Translations under genes and position numbers: made by a program
Source of the DNA: Neptunomonas japonica JAMM 1380
GTDB taxonomy: Bacteria > Pseudomonadota > Gammaproteobacteria > Pseudomonadales > Balneatricaceae
DNA length: 64,000 bases
Direction of reading: 5' to 3'
NCBI RefSeq assembly: GCF_016592555.1
Contig: NZ_AP014546.1
Coordinates: 3,048,501 to 3,112,500, forward strand
The notes under the pieces: generated by a model
Database searches by the model: none
The model's input: only the letters and a program-made list of their open reading frames with translations
What the model was told of the DNA's origin: nothing
Shown: piece by piece, positions 1 to 10,177 of the stretch
How the letters are laid out: each line of letters starts with the position of its first letter
How positions within the stretch are numbered: the first letter of the stretch is position 1

Positions 1-423
1 CAAAGTAACTTTATACGACTTTGTTACCTTGTTTTCAGGCGATGTGAGTTGGCGAGACCAACGACCATCATTGGTTAATAAAAGTAGACCCGATGTATTC
101 AAATCTAAGCGCCCTACTATGTGCAGTGTTGCCTTATCTGGTCTATCTAGCAGATCAATCACTGTACGATGCTTATCATCCTTAGTTGCACTTACTACAC
201 CAATGGGTTTATGCATCATAATATAAACAGGTTTATTCGCCTGTAATACCCGATCATTATCCAAAACAATATGAGAAAACTCATCAACAGACAAGTCAAT
301 ATTCAGAGCAATCACACCATCGACACTTACACGTTTTTGAGCCAGAAAAAGCCTGACATCTTTACGCTTCATATTTAAATGACTACTTAGAAAGCGATCC
401 AAGCGACCGCGCTTTGACTGCAT
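1..423 (-). CDS. rsuA: RsuA-family rRNA pseudouridine synthase, partial (3' end outside window)
   Basis: The frame is open from the ATG at 421-423 to the left edge (141 codons, no stop), so the C-terminal part is missing. The first ~60 residues look like the S4 RNA-binding domain (GRLDRFLSSHLNMKRKDVR). The catalytic-domain motif GRLDLNTSGLLLLTNDG with its Asp is present near residue 110. The family isomerises uridine in rRNA; the short acidic linker and HKPIGVVSATKD segment favour RsuA (16S rRNA U516) over RluB/E/F. The family call is firm and the paralogue moderately so. Confidence 0.85.
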   Translation of the reverse strand, partial: MQSKRGRLDRFLSSHLNMKRKDVRLFLAQKRVSVDGVIALNIDLSVDEFSHIVLDNDRVLQANKPVYIMMHKPIGVVSATKDDKHRTVIDLLDRPDKATLHIVGRLDLNTSGLLLLTNDGRWSRQLTSPENKVTKSYKVTL

Positions 424-521
424 GACTGAACTCCTCAACTACCCAGAAAATGATTATACAATGAAGTCCTAGTATTGCCGCTTCGTTAAGACAAACAGCA
501 GATCGATCAAACCACAGACAT

Positions 522-550
522 AAAAAAACCACTCGAAAGTGGTTTTATTT
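522..550 (-). terminator. Rho-independent terminator of the PEP-CTERM gene
   Basis: A 9-bp perfect stem (AAAACCACT / AGTGGTTTT) with a 4-nt loop lies just beyond the stop codon at 563. Read leftward, the stem is followed by a run of T. It also separates this gene from rsuA. Confidence 0.85.
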
Positions 551-562
551 TATCACTAGGAT

Positions 563-1261
563 CTAGGCTCGGCGACGAGCAGCTCCGGCCCCTAATAAAC
601 CTAAGACAAACAAAGCAATAGTTGAAGGCTCAGGAACACTGTGAGCAATAGGGCTATCATACAATAAACCAATCACATCGAGCTGCAAATCCCAACCTGG
701 ATCACCATTAATGACTAATCCAAGTGTGCCATCATGAGAAAGCACTGAATTGGAAATGCTAAAAACAACATCTTGATTGAGAGTGTTTCCCGGTATATCA
801 AAGTTAGCAAATGACAAACCATCATAGAAAAATTCTAGATCAGTAGCATTTCCATCTGACTCAATAACCTTAATTAGAAATTCATAGTGAGAGGAGCCTA
901 CCGGCAATAAATCAGCATCAAATCCCCAAGAGACTCGTACCTCTGAGTCTTCGGCAGAGCCATTCGAAATCGTTAAAAAGCCAAAGCTTACTTCAACACT
1001 ACTTTGTACAGGGTTAGAGAAAGCCAAAAGCTCGGCACTTAAGGTACGCACCGCATTGGTTTCTACTACATACGTATCTGTACCACTCAAAGCAATCATC
1101 TGCTCCGAGCCAACATTAAACCCATCAATTTCGATCAAACCAGCCTGCGCACTAAATGATAGAAGTACTGCAAATAGACTCCCAGCAAGTCTAAGCATTA
1201 AACTCTTCAGCACACACTCCCTTTTAAACAAAATTGTATTTATAAATTTTACAGATCGCAT
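563..1261 (-). CDS. PEP-CTERM sorting-domain surface/exported protein
   Basis: The C-terminus carries the exosortase sorting signal: VPEPST, a hydrophobic stretch and a terminal RRR cluster. The N-terminus has a secretion signal whose hydrophobic core (LAGSLFAVLLSFSAQA) ends near residue 42. The middle ~170 residues are beta-rich with no recognisable enzyme motif. By family knowledge such proteins are processed by an exosortase (EpsH type) and are often linked to exopolysaccharide or biofilm; no exosortase gene lies in this window. The start chosen is the second ATG after AAGGAG (6-nt spacing), giving a long n-region; a start nearer the hydrophobic core is possible. It is transcribed divergently from the GntR regulator. 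Function unknown. Confidence 0.8.
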   Translation of the reverse strand: MRSVKFINTILFKRECVLKSLMLRLAGSLFAVLLSFSAQAGLIEIDGFNVGSEQMIALSGTDTYVVETNAVRTLSAELLAFSNPVQSSVEVSFGFLTISNGSAEDSEVRVSWGFDADLLPVGSSHYEFLIKVIESDGNATDLEFFYDGLSFANFDIPGNTLNQDVVFSISNSVLSHDGTLGLVINGDPGWDLQLDVIGLLYDSPIAHSVPEPSTIALFVLGLLGAGAARRRA

Positions 1262-1611
1262 CATCAACTCCTTGATTTAGCTAATTTTTTAATAACATAA
1301 ATTTCTCGCTGCCATACTATAAGGCGACGAATCATTTTTGCTCACCATGCAAACCTTACGCCGATTAATACAAACGTTTAAAAAACATGAGCTTAAGAGA
1401 GATCTAATATTAAAAAAAATATGAAGTGTAAGATTTACTGACAAAAAACATTTTAAAATCAATCAATTAGCACAACACGCTGTTAAGCCAAAGTTCATTT
1501 ATCTATTTTAAAAACAACCCCACATCAAAAAAACATTCGATGCGCACGACAATTTAACAATAAACCCAATATATGAAATACTCACACTCTATTTATTGTG
1601 AGTAATAGTGC
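1262..1611. other. AT-rich divergent intergenic region
   Basis: About 350 bp between the divergent PEP-CTERM and GntR genes, very AT-rich with no credible reading frame. It must hold both promoters; I see no clear paired -35/-10 elements. The only structured element is the inverted repeat at 1579-1604, listed separately. Confidence 0.5.
1579..1604. promoter_or_regulatory. 8-10-8 inverted repeat, candidate operator of the GntR regulator
   Basis: TACTCACA at 1579-1586 and its exact reverse complement TGTGAGTA at 1597-1604 are separated by 10 bp, ending 7 bp before the GTG start at 1612. The position suits autoregulation or an overlap with the ribosome-binding region. Assignment to the regulator is inference. 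Confidence 0.45.
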
Positions 1612-2349
1612 GTGAAATCTATAGATTTTGAACCCGTCAGCCAGAAAAGCCTGTCTCGTCAGATCGCGGATCAAATTCGCCAAGCTATTATCGACGGGTC
1701 TTTAGCTGCCGATGATCGCTTACCCACTGAGGATGAACTTGCAGCCCGCTTCAGCGTTTCACGCCCCACTATCCGCGAGGCACTTAAACGATTAGCCGCA
1801 CAAAATCTTGTTCGCTCAAAACGTGGGCCCACTGGTGGCACTTTTGTAAATCGTCCCAGTGTTAGCGATTTAAGCGACTCTTTAGCTGGCGCTACTACTC
1901 TTTTGATGGGTTTAAACGCCTTTTCATTAGAAGAGATAACGCAAACCCGCCTTGAGCTTGAAACCATCTGCTGTAAACTTGCTTCCCAGAACCGCTCTAA
2001 AGAAGATCTAGAGGCATTGCTCTGCGAGCTAAAAACTCAAGAGAACCCTAACCTCTCTGCAGAAGAGTTTTGTGCATCAGATGTTAATTTTCATCGTTTA
2101 ATCGCCAATGCAACCGGTAATCGCATGCTCGCCTTTGTCATGCATACCGTAATAGAGGCCTTACAACCTGTGGCTAATATGGTAGCTCACCGCTACCGTG
2201 AAAAGGCCGTCATCTATAACCAGCATAAGCGGTTATTTTCTGCGCTATCTGATCAAGACGCTGAGCTTTGCATCCAAATATTATCTGAGCAAGTTCATTA
2301 CCTTAATGAACAGCACAATGCCGCCAAGTCAGATAAAGAATCGTGTTAA
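1612..2349 (+). CDS. FadR-subfamily GntR transcriptional regulator (FCD domain)
   Basis: Residues ~10-75 form the winged helix-turn-helix (SLSRQIADQIRQAI, LPTEDELAARFSVSRPTIRE, GGTFV). Residues ~95-235 are an all-helical FCD ligand-binding domain with Asp/His residues at the usual metal positions (DVNFHRLIANATGN, QHKRLF, EQVHYL). The 245-aa length is normal for the subfamily, whose members usually repress catabolic genes and respond to small organic acids. The start is GTG at 1612. The only close divergent gene is the PEP-CTERM protein, so the target and ligand cannot be named. An inverted repeat just upstream suggests autoregulation. Confidence 0.85.
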   Translation: MKSIDFEPVSQKSLSRQIADQIRQAIIDGSLAADDRLPTEDELAARFSVSRPTIREALKRLAAQNLVRSKRGPTGGTFVNRPSVSDLSDSLAGATTLLMGLNAFSLEEITQTRLELETICCKLASQNRSKEDLEALLCELKTQENPNLSAEEFCASDVNFHRLIANATGNRMLAFVMHTVIEALQPVANMVAHRYREKAVIYNQHKRLFSALSDQDAELCIQILSEQVHYLNEQHNAAKSDKESC

Positions 2350-2471
2350 ACAAAAACTAAATGCATGTTATGTTGTCTCTTATTGATTATGGTTAATAGG
2401 CTTTGAAGTAAGTTTCTATTATCCTAGGGCGATATCAAAAAATAATGTGATTTATGCAGTGAGGACTAACT

Positions 2472-3002
2472 GTGGAAGAGAGTAATATTTGGATCATTGG
2501 TGTTGTAGCATTAGCAATTGGTGGATTGATTGGCTTCCTAATGGGCCGCTCTGGCGGTAGCTCAGACGAGCAAGAAAAACTGGAAGACGCTAAAAAAGAG
2601 CTCGAAAACTACAAAACTCAAGTAGCTGGTCATTTTGAAGAGACTGCCGACCTTGTTAATAAAATGACTGAATCTTACCGCGGTGTTTACCAACACTTAG
2701 CGACGGGAGCACAAGCGCTATGTGATGCGGATACAGCACGCTCTATTGAGTCTAGCATGACCCCACAACTGATCGCCCAGAAAGAAGTTGAAGTCGACAA
2801 GACTGAAACAACTGAGAGCGAGACTACCGATGATGCTGATGCTAAGACAATATCAGCCGTTGAGCCACCACGTGATTACGCTCCAAAGCAACCAGATGAA
2901 GAAGGCACTCTGTCTGAATCATATGGATTAAAAGAAGCACCTGATGACATCGGCAAAGCTGATGCTGAACCAAGCACAGAAGAAAACACCAGAAAAGCAT
3001 AG
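2472..3002 (+). CDS. zapG: ZapG/YhcB-family inner-membrane cell-division/envelope protein (DUF1043)
   Basis: A single N-terminal transmembrane helix (residues ~5-25, IWIIGVVALAIGGLIGFLMG) is followed by a coiled coil and the conserved block HFEETADLVNKMTESYRGVY typical of YhcB. The remaining ~80 residues are an acidic, Glu/Thr-rich low-complexity tail. The family links cell division and envelope biogenesis in gammaproteobacteria. The start is GTG at 2472 with GAGG upstream. It stands alone with its own terminator. At 176 aa it is longer than the E. coli protein because of the tail. Confidence 0.88.
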   Translation: MEESNIWIIGVVALAIGGLIGFLMGRSGGSSDEQEKLEDAKKELENYKTQVAGHFEETADLVNKMTESYRGVYQHLATGAQALCDADTARSIESSMTPQLIAQKEVEVDKTETTESETTDDADAKTISAVEPPRDYAPKQPDEEGTLSESYGLKEAPDDIGKADAEPSTEENTRKA

Positions 3003-3014
3003 CTTTTATATTTG

Positions 3015-3041
3015 AAAAAGGCCTCTTCATGGGGCCTTTTT
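3015..3041 (+). terminator. Terminator downstream of zapG
   Basis: Stem AAAAAGGCC / GGCCTTTTT with a 9-nt loop, 12 bp past the zapG stop. The A and T runs on both sides let it work in either direction, so it may also serve the convergent NIF3 gene. Confidence 0.8.
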
Positions 3042-3085
3042 AGTTTCAATACGTGTATTTTTCTCAGATACTCACACCTAAGTAC

Positions 3086-3847
3086 CTAAACCGGATTGTC
3101 TATCTCAACATAATGATGCTCAATACCAAAACGAGTCGCCAAATGCTCCCCTAATGCTTGTACCCCATAACGCTCAGTCGCGTGATGCCCCGCAGCAAAG
3201 TAGTCAATACCCGCTTCTCGCGCAATATGAACTGTTTGCTCAGATATCTCACCCGATACATAAGCATCAACCCCTGCTTCAAGTGCTTTCTCAATGTAAC
3301 CCTGCGCGCCTCCAGTGCACCATGCGATCTTCTTAATAGGGCGATTGATACCTTGGATATGCTGTGCAGGCCGGCCAAGTACCTGTAAAAATGCTGCCGA
3401 CAGCTGCTCAGCGCTTTGCGGCTCAGGCAACTCCCCAACCATTCCAATTGCGCGTCCCAGATCCCCATCAAGTCCAGATACAACCTTCCAGTTCATTTTT
3501 GCAGCCAACTGTGCATTATTACCTAACTCTGGATGGGCATCTAAAGGTAAATGAAATGCAAGCAAGCTAATATCATTTCTGAGTAGTGTACTCAGGCGGC
3601 GCTTCTTTATGCCTGTTATTCTCTCGTTTTCGCCTTTCCAAAAATAACCATGATGTACCAATATAAGATCAGCCTGCATTTCCACAGCTGCATCTAATAA
3701 AGCTTGAGATGCAGTCACTCCTGATATAATTTTCTTAACAGCCGGCCTCCCCTCTACCTGCAAGCCATTAGGAGAATAATCTTTAAACACATCTACACTT
3801 AACAAATCTTTGCAATATTGAACCAGCTTTGGCAATAAAACAGACAT
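3086..3847 (-). CDS. NIF3/YbgI-family dinuclear-metal protein
   Basis: 253 aa, the normal length for the single-domain family. Visible hallmarks are YSPNGLQVEG near residue 25, the metal-binding LVHHGYFW near residue 63, and the C-terminal AAGHHATERYG motif. Proteins of this family form hexameric toroids with a two-metal site; the role is poorly defined (YbgI is linked to DNA-damage response and cofactor repair). It is convergent with zapG and divergent from degS, a neighbourhood often seen in Pseudomonas-type genomes (algW next to the NIF3 gene). Confidence 0.9.
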   Translation of the reverse strand: MSVLLPKLVQYCKDLLSVDVFKDYSPNGLQVEGRPAVKKIISGVTASQALLDAAVEMQADLILVHHGYFWKGENERITGIKKRRLSTLLRNDISLLAFHLPLDAHPELGNNAQLAAKMNWKVVSGLDGDLGRAIGMVGELPEPQSAEQLSAAFLQVLGRPAQHIQGINRPIKKIAWCTGGAQGYIEKALEAGVDAYVSGEISEQTVHIAREAGIDYFAAGHHATERYGVQALGEHLATRFGIEHHYVEIDNPV

Positions 3848-3938
3848 ATAATTAGATCCTCATTAGTAACCATGTGGCACAAATCGTATAATTCTACGGT
3901 GAGATTTTGTTTTCACTAGTATTTCGGAATTTATTTTA

Positions 3939-5087
3939 ATGCGCAAACTCAGCTTTCTTGGTTGGCCAATTATTACAGGTGTGCTTATAGCAATTATCCT
4001 GTTGCAGTTTTTCCCCCAACTACTGGCACCGCCTGTGACAACTGTCGAAATTAGAGAAACCCAATTACCGACTCATGTCCCAGGGAAAAGCGGCCCAGTT
4101 TCCTATTCCGAGGCCGTCAAAAAAGCAGCTCCTGCTGTTGTTAACATATATACGCGAACGCTTATTGAAGAAAAAAAACACCCCGTAATAAAAGACCCTT
4201 TGTTCAAAAAGTTTTATGAACTAGGAGATATGCCTCAACGAGAGCGTATTCAATCAAGCCTAGGCTCGGGTGTCATTCTTAATGCTCAAGGCTACATCAT
4301 TACCAACAATCATGTCATCGCGGGTGCTGACAGTATCGTGATTGTTCTAAAAGATGGTCGCGAAGCATCCGCCGAAATTATAGGAACGGACCCTGAAACC
4401 GACCTAGCCATCCTCAAAACTAACATGGATAACTTACCAAGCGTTACACTATCACCCTCTGATTCACTACTCGTGGGTGATGTCGTACTGGCTATTGGCA
4501 ACCCTTTTGGTGTTGGCCAGACAGTAACAATGGGTATTGTGAGTGCGACAGGAAGAAACAGCTTGGGCCTAAACACCTATGAAGATTTTTTACAAACGGA
4601 CGCTGCGATTAATCCGGGGAACTCCGGCGGTGCTTTAGTAGATGCTCACGGCAACCTGATTGGTATCAACTCTGCTATTTTTTCAAAGTCAGGCGGGTCC
4701 CAAGGAATAGGTTTTGCCATCCCCTCTAACCTTGCCAAAAAAGTCATGACTGATCTCATTACTAAAGGCCGTGTAGTTCGTGGATGGATGGGTGTTGAGA
4801 TTCAAGAGCTAACAGCTAATCTAGCTGAATCTTTTGGACTTAAGGAGATGAGTGGTTTAATTATTGCTGGCATCTACCGAGATGGACCTGCGCATAAGGC
4901 CGGCTTACAACCCGGCGACATTATGCTTTCTTTAAATGGCAAACCGGTTGAAGGACGACTCTCAATGATTGGTATTGCTGACTTCACTCCAGGTGAACCA
5001 TTACAAGTCGAGTATTTGCGGGAAGGAAAACAGTTTACTTCAGAAGTAACCGTGGGAGAAAGACCATTAACTCGCCCAAGCTCTTAA
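3939..5087 (+). CDS. degS: DegS/AlgW-type periplasmic site-1 serine protease
   Basis: 382 aa with one N-terminal membrane anchor (residues ~8-28), a trypsin-like domain and a single PDZ domain (~280-375), the architecture of DegS/AlgW rather than two-PDZ DegP. The catalytic triad is visible: His125 (TNNHVI), Asp155 (TDLAIL) and Ser229 (NPGNSGGALV). The family senses misfolded porins through the PDZ domain and cleaves the anti-sigma factor RseA/MucA to start the sigma-E envelope-stress response. It is monocistronic, with a strong terminator after it. Confidence 0.92.
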   Translation: MRKLSFLGWPIITGVLIAIILLQFFPQLLAPPVTTVEIRETQLPTHVPGKSGPVSYSEAVKKAAPAVVNIYTRTLIEEKKHPVIKDPLFKKFYELGDMPQRERIQSSLGSGVILNAQGYIITNNHVIAGADSIVIVLKDGREASAEIIGTDPETDLAILKTNMDNLPSVTLSPSDSLLVGDVVLAIGNPFGVGQTVTMGIVSATGRNSLGLNTYEDFLQTDAAINPGNSGGALVDAHGNLIGINSAIFSKSGGSQGIGFAIPSNLAKKVMTDLITKGRVVRGWMGVEIQELTANLAESFGLKEMSGLIIAGIYRDGPAHKAGLQPGDIMLSLNGKPVEGRLSMIGIADFTPGEPLQVEYLREGKQFTSEVTVGERPLTRPSS

Positions 5088-5120
5088 GTCTAAATTTTTA
5101 ACACTTGAAAACAAACTTAC

Positions 5121-5148
5121 AAAAAAGGCCTCTCAAGAGGCCTTTTTT
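5121..5148. terminator. Bidirectional terminator between degS and hisD
   Basis: A perfect A6-GGCCTC / GAGGCC-T6 hairpin with a 4-nt loop, sitting between the convergent degS and hisD stops. It has U-tracts on both strands. Confidence 0.9.
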
Positions 5149-5161
5149 ACAACAAATATGC

Positions 5162-6469
5162 TTAGTTCTTAATGCGGTACTCTGCAGAGCGCGCATGAGC
5201 AGTAAGTCCTTCACCTCTTGCCAACACTGAAGCGACACCTCCAATATCAGAAGCGCCGTCGGCGGAAAACATAATAAGCGAAGAGCGCTTTTGAAAATCG
5301 TAAACACCTAACGGAGAAGAAAAACGTGCAGTACCTGATGTTGGTAAAACATGGTTAGGACCTGCACAATAATCACCCAGCGCTTCTGCAGTATGGCGCC
5401 CCATAAAGATAGCACCGGCATGGCGAACCAAGGGCAATAGAACTTCAGGGTCTTCTACTGAAAGTTCTAAATGCTCAGGAGCTATACGATTACTAATTTC
5501 AAGCGCCTGCTGCATATCTTCAACGAGAATGAGCGCTGCTCGCGTTCGTAAAGAAACTTCAATAATTTCCTTACGCTCCATGGTTGGTAATAGCTTACGA
5601 ATACTCTCTTCGACCTGATCAATAAAACCTGCATCAGGTGTTACCAATATTGGCTGCGCATCTTCATCATGTTCTGCTTGTGAGAATAGGTCCATAGCAA
5701 CCCAGTCAGGATCTGTTTGACCATCACAAACAACCAAAATCTCTGAAGGCCCTGCTATCATATCGATACCGACTGCACCAAACACTGCGCGTTTAGCAGT
5801 GGCCACAAAAATATTACCCGGCCCCACTATTTTATCCACTTTAGGTACAGTTTCAGTACCATAAGCCAATGCAGCAACAGCTTGCGCCCCGCCGATAGTA
5901 AACACTCGATCAACACCCGCTAAAGAGGCAGCAGCGAGTACTAACTGATTTAGCTCGCCACGCGGCGTGGGTACAACCATTATAATTTCAGCCACACCTG
6001 CTACTTTTGCAGGGATGGCATTCATCAACACAGAAGAAGGATAAGCCGCCTTCCCACCCGGGACATACAAACCTACGCGGTCTAGTGGAGTCACTTTCTG
6101 GCCCAGCATAGTGCCATCTTCTTCAGTGTACTGCCACGAGTCAGATTTTTGCTTTTCGTGATAATGACGAATACGCTGCGCCGCTTTTTCAAGCGCACTA
6201 CGCTGAACCTCAGGAAGCCCTGCAAATGCTTGTGCAAGATGTTCAGAGCTCAACTCCAACTCTTGCATAGTATCAGCCGAGGTCAAATCGAAGCGATTGG
6301 TGTAAGTAACGACAGCTGCATCACCCTGCTGCTTAACTTCAGACAAGATATCATCAACTATTTGATTAACTTTCACATCGGAAACACTTTCCCATGCAAG
6401 TAGTTTCTCTAATTGGAGATCGAAGTCTTCCTGAGTGCTACTTAAACGAGTAATTGACAACTCAGTCAT
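5162..6469 (-). CDS. hisD: Histidinol dehydrogenase
   Basis: 435 aa, full length. It carries out the last two steps of histidine synthesis, histidinol to histidine, NAD- and zinc-dependent. Visible motifs: [10 protein letters not shown] near residue 130, [13 protein letters not shown] near 195, [12 protein letters not shown], the signature region around [10 protein letters not shown], and the catalytic Glu-His pair in RIAPEHLEL. It starts 1 bp after the hisG stop, so the two are co-transcribed. No hisC follows, although in related genomes hisC often comes next. Confidence 0.95.
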   Translation of the reverse strand: MTELSITRLSSTQEDFDLQLEKLLAWESVSDVKVNQIVDDILSEVKQQGDAAVVTYTNRFDLTSADTMQELELSSEHLAQAFAGLPEVQRSALEKAAQRIRHYHEKQKSDSWQYTEEDGTMLGQKVTPLDRVGLYVPGGKAAYPSSVLMNAIPAKVAGVAEIIMVVPTPRGELNQLVLAAASLAGVDRVFTIGGAQAVAALAYGTETVPKVDKIVGPGNIFVATAKRAVFGAVGIDMIAGPSEILVVCDGQTDPDWVAMDLFSQAEHDEDAQPILVTPDAGFIDQVEESIRKLLPTMERKEIIEVSLRTRAALILVEDMQQALEISNRIAPEHLELSVEDPEVLLPLVRHAGAIFMGRHTAEALGDYCAGPNHVLPTSGTARFSSPLGVYDFQKRSSLIMFSADGASDIGGVASVLARGEGLTAHARSAEYRIKN

Positions 6470-6470
6470 A

Positions 6471-7121
6471 CTACCCCTCCCTTCTTTTTACAACGGCTTC
6501 AGACATCATGTCGATAATAGGCTGAATTTGGCGGTGTTTCATTTTTAATGCAGGCTGGCCAACGACTAACCGCGAACTAATGTTAGCGATAAAATCCATC
6601 GGCTCCAAGCCATTCGCACGCAAGGTATTACCCGTGTCGACAATATCAACTATACGATCAGCCAAACCCATAATAGGAGCCAGCTCCATAGCGCCATACA
6701 GTTTAACGATATCAACCTGACAACCCTGCTGAGCAAAATACTGCTTAGCAATATTGACAAATTTAGTAGCGATACGCATACGCCCTTCAACAGGCGGGGC
6801 TCCTGTAAGCCCCGCCACCATGAGCTTGCATTTAGCAATCTCGAGATCTAATGGCTCATAGAGGCCCTTGCCTCCGTGCTCCATTAAGACATCTTTGCCA
6901 GCAATACCCATATCCGCACCACCATACTCAACATACGTTGGCACGTCAGTCGCGCGTATCACAACAAATTTAATATTGTCATGATTAGTGTCGAAGATCA
7001 GCTTACGACTTTTAAATATATTCTCAGCGGGCATTATATTCGCCGCTTCTAATAAAGGCAGCGTTTCTTCAAGGATACGACCTTTAGACAGCGCAATCGT
7101 AAGCTGTTGTTTCTTCATCAT
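6471..7121 (-). CDS. hisG: ATP phosphoribosyltransferase, short-form catalytic subunit
   Basis: About 216 aa, the short HisG form that lacks the C-terminal regulatory domain and by family rule needs HisZ; no hisZ lies in the window. It commits ATP and PRPP to histidine synthesis. Visible: [18 protein letters not shown] at the N-terminus, [13 protein letters not shown] near residue 75, and the PRPP-loop region [17 protein letters not shown]. Start choice: ATG at 7121, because the family begins just before the LTIALSKGR strand; a GTG at 7130 directly abutting the murA stop is an alternative. It lies in the murA-hisG-hisD run. Confidence 0.93.
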   Translation of the reverse strand: MMKKQQLTIALSKGRILEETLPLLEAANIMPAENIFKSRKLIFDTNHDNIKFVVIRATDVPTYVEYGGADMGIAGKDVLMEHGGKGLYEPLDLEIAKCKLMVAGLTGAPPVEGRMRIATKFVNIAKQYFAQQGCQVDIVKLYGAMELAPIMGLADRIVDIVDTGNTLRANGLEPMDFIANISSRLVVGQPALKMKHRQIQPIIDMMSEAVVKRREG

Positions 7122-7130
7122 TTTATTCAC

Positions 7131-8393
<1,263 letters not shown>

Positions 8394-8414
8394 TCAAAAA
8401 TTTCCAACCGTTGG

Positions 8415-8657
8415 TTAGCTTTGCAGTGCAGCCCACTGTTCAGGAGTATAGGTTTTAATAGTTAACGCATGAATAGTGCCATCAGCAATATATTCATTCA
8501 GGCACTGATATACCAACTGCTGCTTTTTAACTGGCATCAAACCGGCAAACTTGTCATTAATAACAGTAACTTCGAAGGAGCAACCCTCCCCTCCAGTGAT
8601 CACTTGTGAGCCTTGCAGCTGCGATTCAATAATTTGTTTTACTTCTTCAGCGGTCAT
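8415..8657 (-). CDS. ibaG: BolA-family protein IbaG (YrbA)
   Basis: 80 aa, a complete single BolA domain. The core FEVTVINDKFAGLMPVKKQQLVYQCL includes the conserved helix-turn region and the IHALTIKTYTPEQW C-terminus characteristic of IbaG, which sits next to murA. BolA proteins pair with monothiol glutaredoxins and take part in Fe-S cluster handling; IbaG is tied to acid stress and the cell envelope. A conserved Cys is present in GEGCSFEV. It is separated from mlaB by 84 bp and from murA by 21 bp. Confidence 0.9.
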   Translation of the reverse strand: MTAEEVKQIIESQLQGSQVITGGEGCSFEVTVINDKFAGLMPVKKQQLVYQCLNEYIADGTIHALTIKTYTPEQWAALQS

Positions 8658-8741
8658 GAAGCGCTCCGGGGTAAGTTACGTTTGTAATAGAGGGGCGCAA
8701 TGATAACGAATTAGCGCTTAAAAGGCGAAATTAATACCCGA

Positions 8742-9068
8742 CTAACTGCCTTCAGGAGAGTGCCCTATAACACTCAAGCCTACAAGATCAGCAATCGCTA
8801 ACATATCCTTTGGTAAGTTTATAAATGTCATTTTCTTATTTTGTTTTTTAGCTAGTCTTAAAAAACATAAACACAGAGACAAAGATGAACTATCCACTTT
8901 TTTCACATTTGAAAAATCCAGAACACAATCTCCAGCCTTAGCCGAAATTTCTGCTTCCACGACTCTTCTAACACTCTCAATGCGAGGAAAAACCAAATCA
9001 CCCATTAATAGAATTTGGTTTAGCTCATTACTCATTTCTTTATTTAGTGGATTCTTCTGCTCAGTCAC
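8742..9068 (-). CDS. mlaB: MlaB-like STAS-domain subunit of the Mla lipid transporter
   Basis: 108 aa with one STAS domain; the helix-start motif DFSNVKKVDSSSLSLCL holds the Ser/Asp region usual in SpoIIAA-like proteins. In the Mla system MlaB is a cytoplasmic partner that stabilises and activates the MlaF ATPase. Position supports the call: it lies 3 bp after mlaC and ends the mlaFEDCB run. Sequence alone would only say STAS protein. Confidence 0.85.
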   Translation of the reverse strand: MTEQKNPLNKEMSNELNQILLMGDLVFPRIESVRRVVEAEISAKAGDCVLDFSNVKKVDSSSLSLCLCFLRLAKKQNKKMTFINLPKDMLAIADLVGLSVIGHSPEGS

Positions 9069-9071
9069 AGG

Positions 9072-9701
9072 CTAACTCTTTGTCTGCTTGTCATCGATTT
9101 TTGCTTCCCAAGAATCAACAACACGGCCCACGTCGTATCTTGAGCGCTGCATCATTTCATAAAACTGATTTTGGAATGTAATTCTCAAATTGATGCCATT
9201 CAACATCACATTCACTAGTTTCCAATGCCCATCAGACTTAACCATATAGTTAACCAAGGTATACCCAACACCAGCCTTAGACACTACATTCACAGAAACA
9301 ATTTGCTTACTATCAACAGGGCTCACACTATTCGCTTTAACTAAGTCATATGTGTCCACATCAAACTCAAGCAATGATTTTGCATAGGTTCTTATCAATG
9401 TCTGCTTAAAGACAACTGCAAACTTATTACGTTGTACATCACTAGCTTGGCGGTAATACTTGCCCATCACCCACTTCGAGATGTAACCAAAATCTACATC
9501 CCTATCAACTATCGTTTCTATATCTTGAGTCACTGACTGAAGGTCAACTGGCTCTTGAGCACGATGCTCGTCGATAACAACAATCATATCTTCAATTGTT
9601 TGACGAACCTGAACACTCGCTTCTTGCCAAGTAGCCTGAGCTGTCAAAGGCTGAAAAGCCAAGCTCATCCCGAGCAAAAAAGTTAGAAAAAAGCGTTGCA
9701 T
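9072..9701 (-). CDS. mlaC: Periplasmic phospholipid-binding protein MlaC (Tol2/Ttg2D family)
   Basis: 209 aa with a cleavable signal peptide (residues 1-~23, ending TAQA). The mature part is the MlaC family fold with FGYISKWVMGKYYRQAS, VFKQTLIRTYAKSLLEF and DGHWKLVNVMLNGINLRITF. It ferries phospholipid between the outer-membrane MlaA-porin complex and the inner-membrane MlaFEDB complex. It is encoded directly between mlaD and mlaB; mlaA is not in the window. Confidence 0.93.
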   Translation of the reverse strand: MQRFFLTFLLGMSLAFQPLTAQATWQEASVQVRQTIEDMIVVIDEHRAQEPVDLQSVTQDIETIVDRDVDFGYISKWVMGKYYRQASDVQRNKFAVVFKQTLIRTYAKSLLEFDVDTYDLVKANSVSPVDSKQIVSVNVVSKAGVGYTLVNYMVKSDGHWKLVNVMLNGINLRITFQNQFYEMMQRSRYDVGRVVDSWEAKIDDKQTKS

Positions 9702-9715
9702 TGAGAATTTCTCTC

Positions 9716-10174
9716 CTAGTTATTCACTTTATTAAATAAAAATTTACCAATCAGATCTTCTAGAACAAGTGCTGATTGGGTGTCATGGATATAATCACCA
9801 TCTTTAAGAGTATCTTCCTCAAAACCCACGGAGATACCTATATACTGCTCTCCCAATAACCCTGCGGTCAGAATTTTGGCTGAGCTATCGATAGACAAAT
9901 AATCAATATCAGAATAAATATCCATAGTAACAAGGGCAACTAAGCGCTGCGTATCAATTTTAATGCTTTTAACTTCACCAATTTGTACGCCTGATAGCGT
10001 GACTTTAGCCCGCGAAGTCAGCCCACCTATATTTTCAAACCGTGCAAGAACTGTGTAATTATCCTGCTGAGCTGATAACTTCAAACCACTTACATTCAGA
10101 GCGAGCCCCAACAGTGCAAGCATACCCAGCACCATAAAAAACCCAACCATTATTTCTACCCATCGCATACGCAT
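9716..10174 (-). CDS. mlaD: MCE-domain lipid-transport protein MlaD
   Basis: 152 aa: one N-terminal membrane helix (residues ~7-27) and one MCE domain (~38-118: YTVLARFENIGGLTSRAKV, VQIGEVKSI, TAGLLGEQYIGI). This matches the single-MCE, hexameric MlaD that forms a periplasmic pore on the MlaFE transporter. The spacing to mlaE is 3 bp and to mlaC 14 bp, so they are co-translated. Confidence 0.94.
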   Translation of the reverse strand: MRMRWVEIMVGFFMVLGMLALLGLALNVSGLKLSAQQDNYTVLARFENIGGLTSRAKVTLSGVQIGEVKSIKIDTQRLVALVTMDIYSDIDYLSIDSSAKILTAGLLGEQYIGISVGFEEDTLKDGDYIHDTQSALVLEDLIGKFLFNKVNN

Positions 10175-10177
10175 TTC

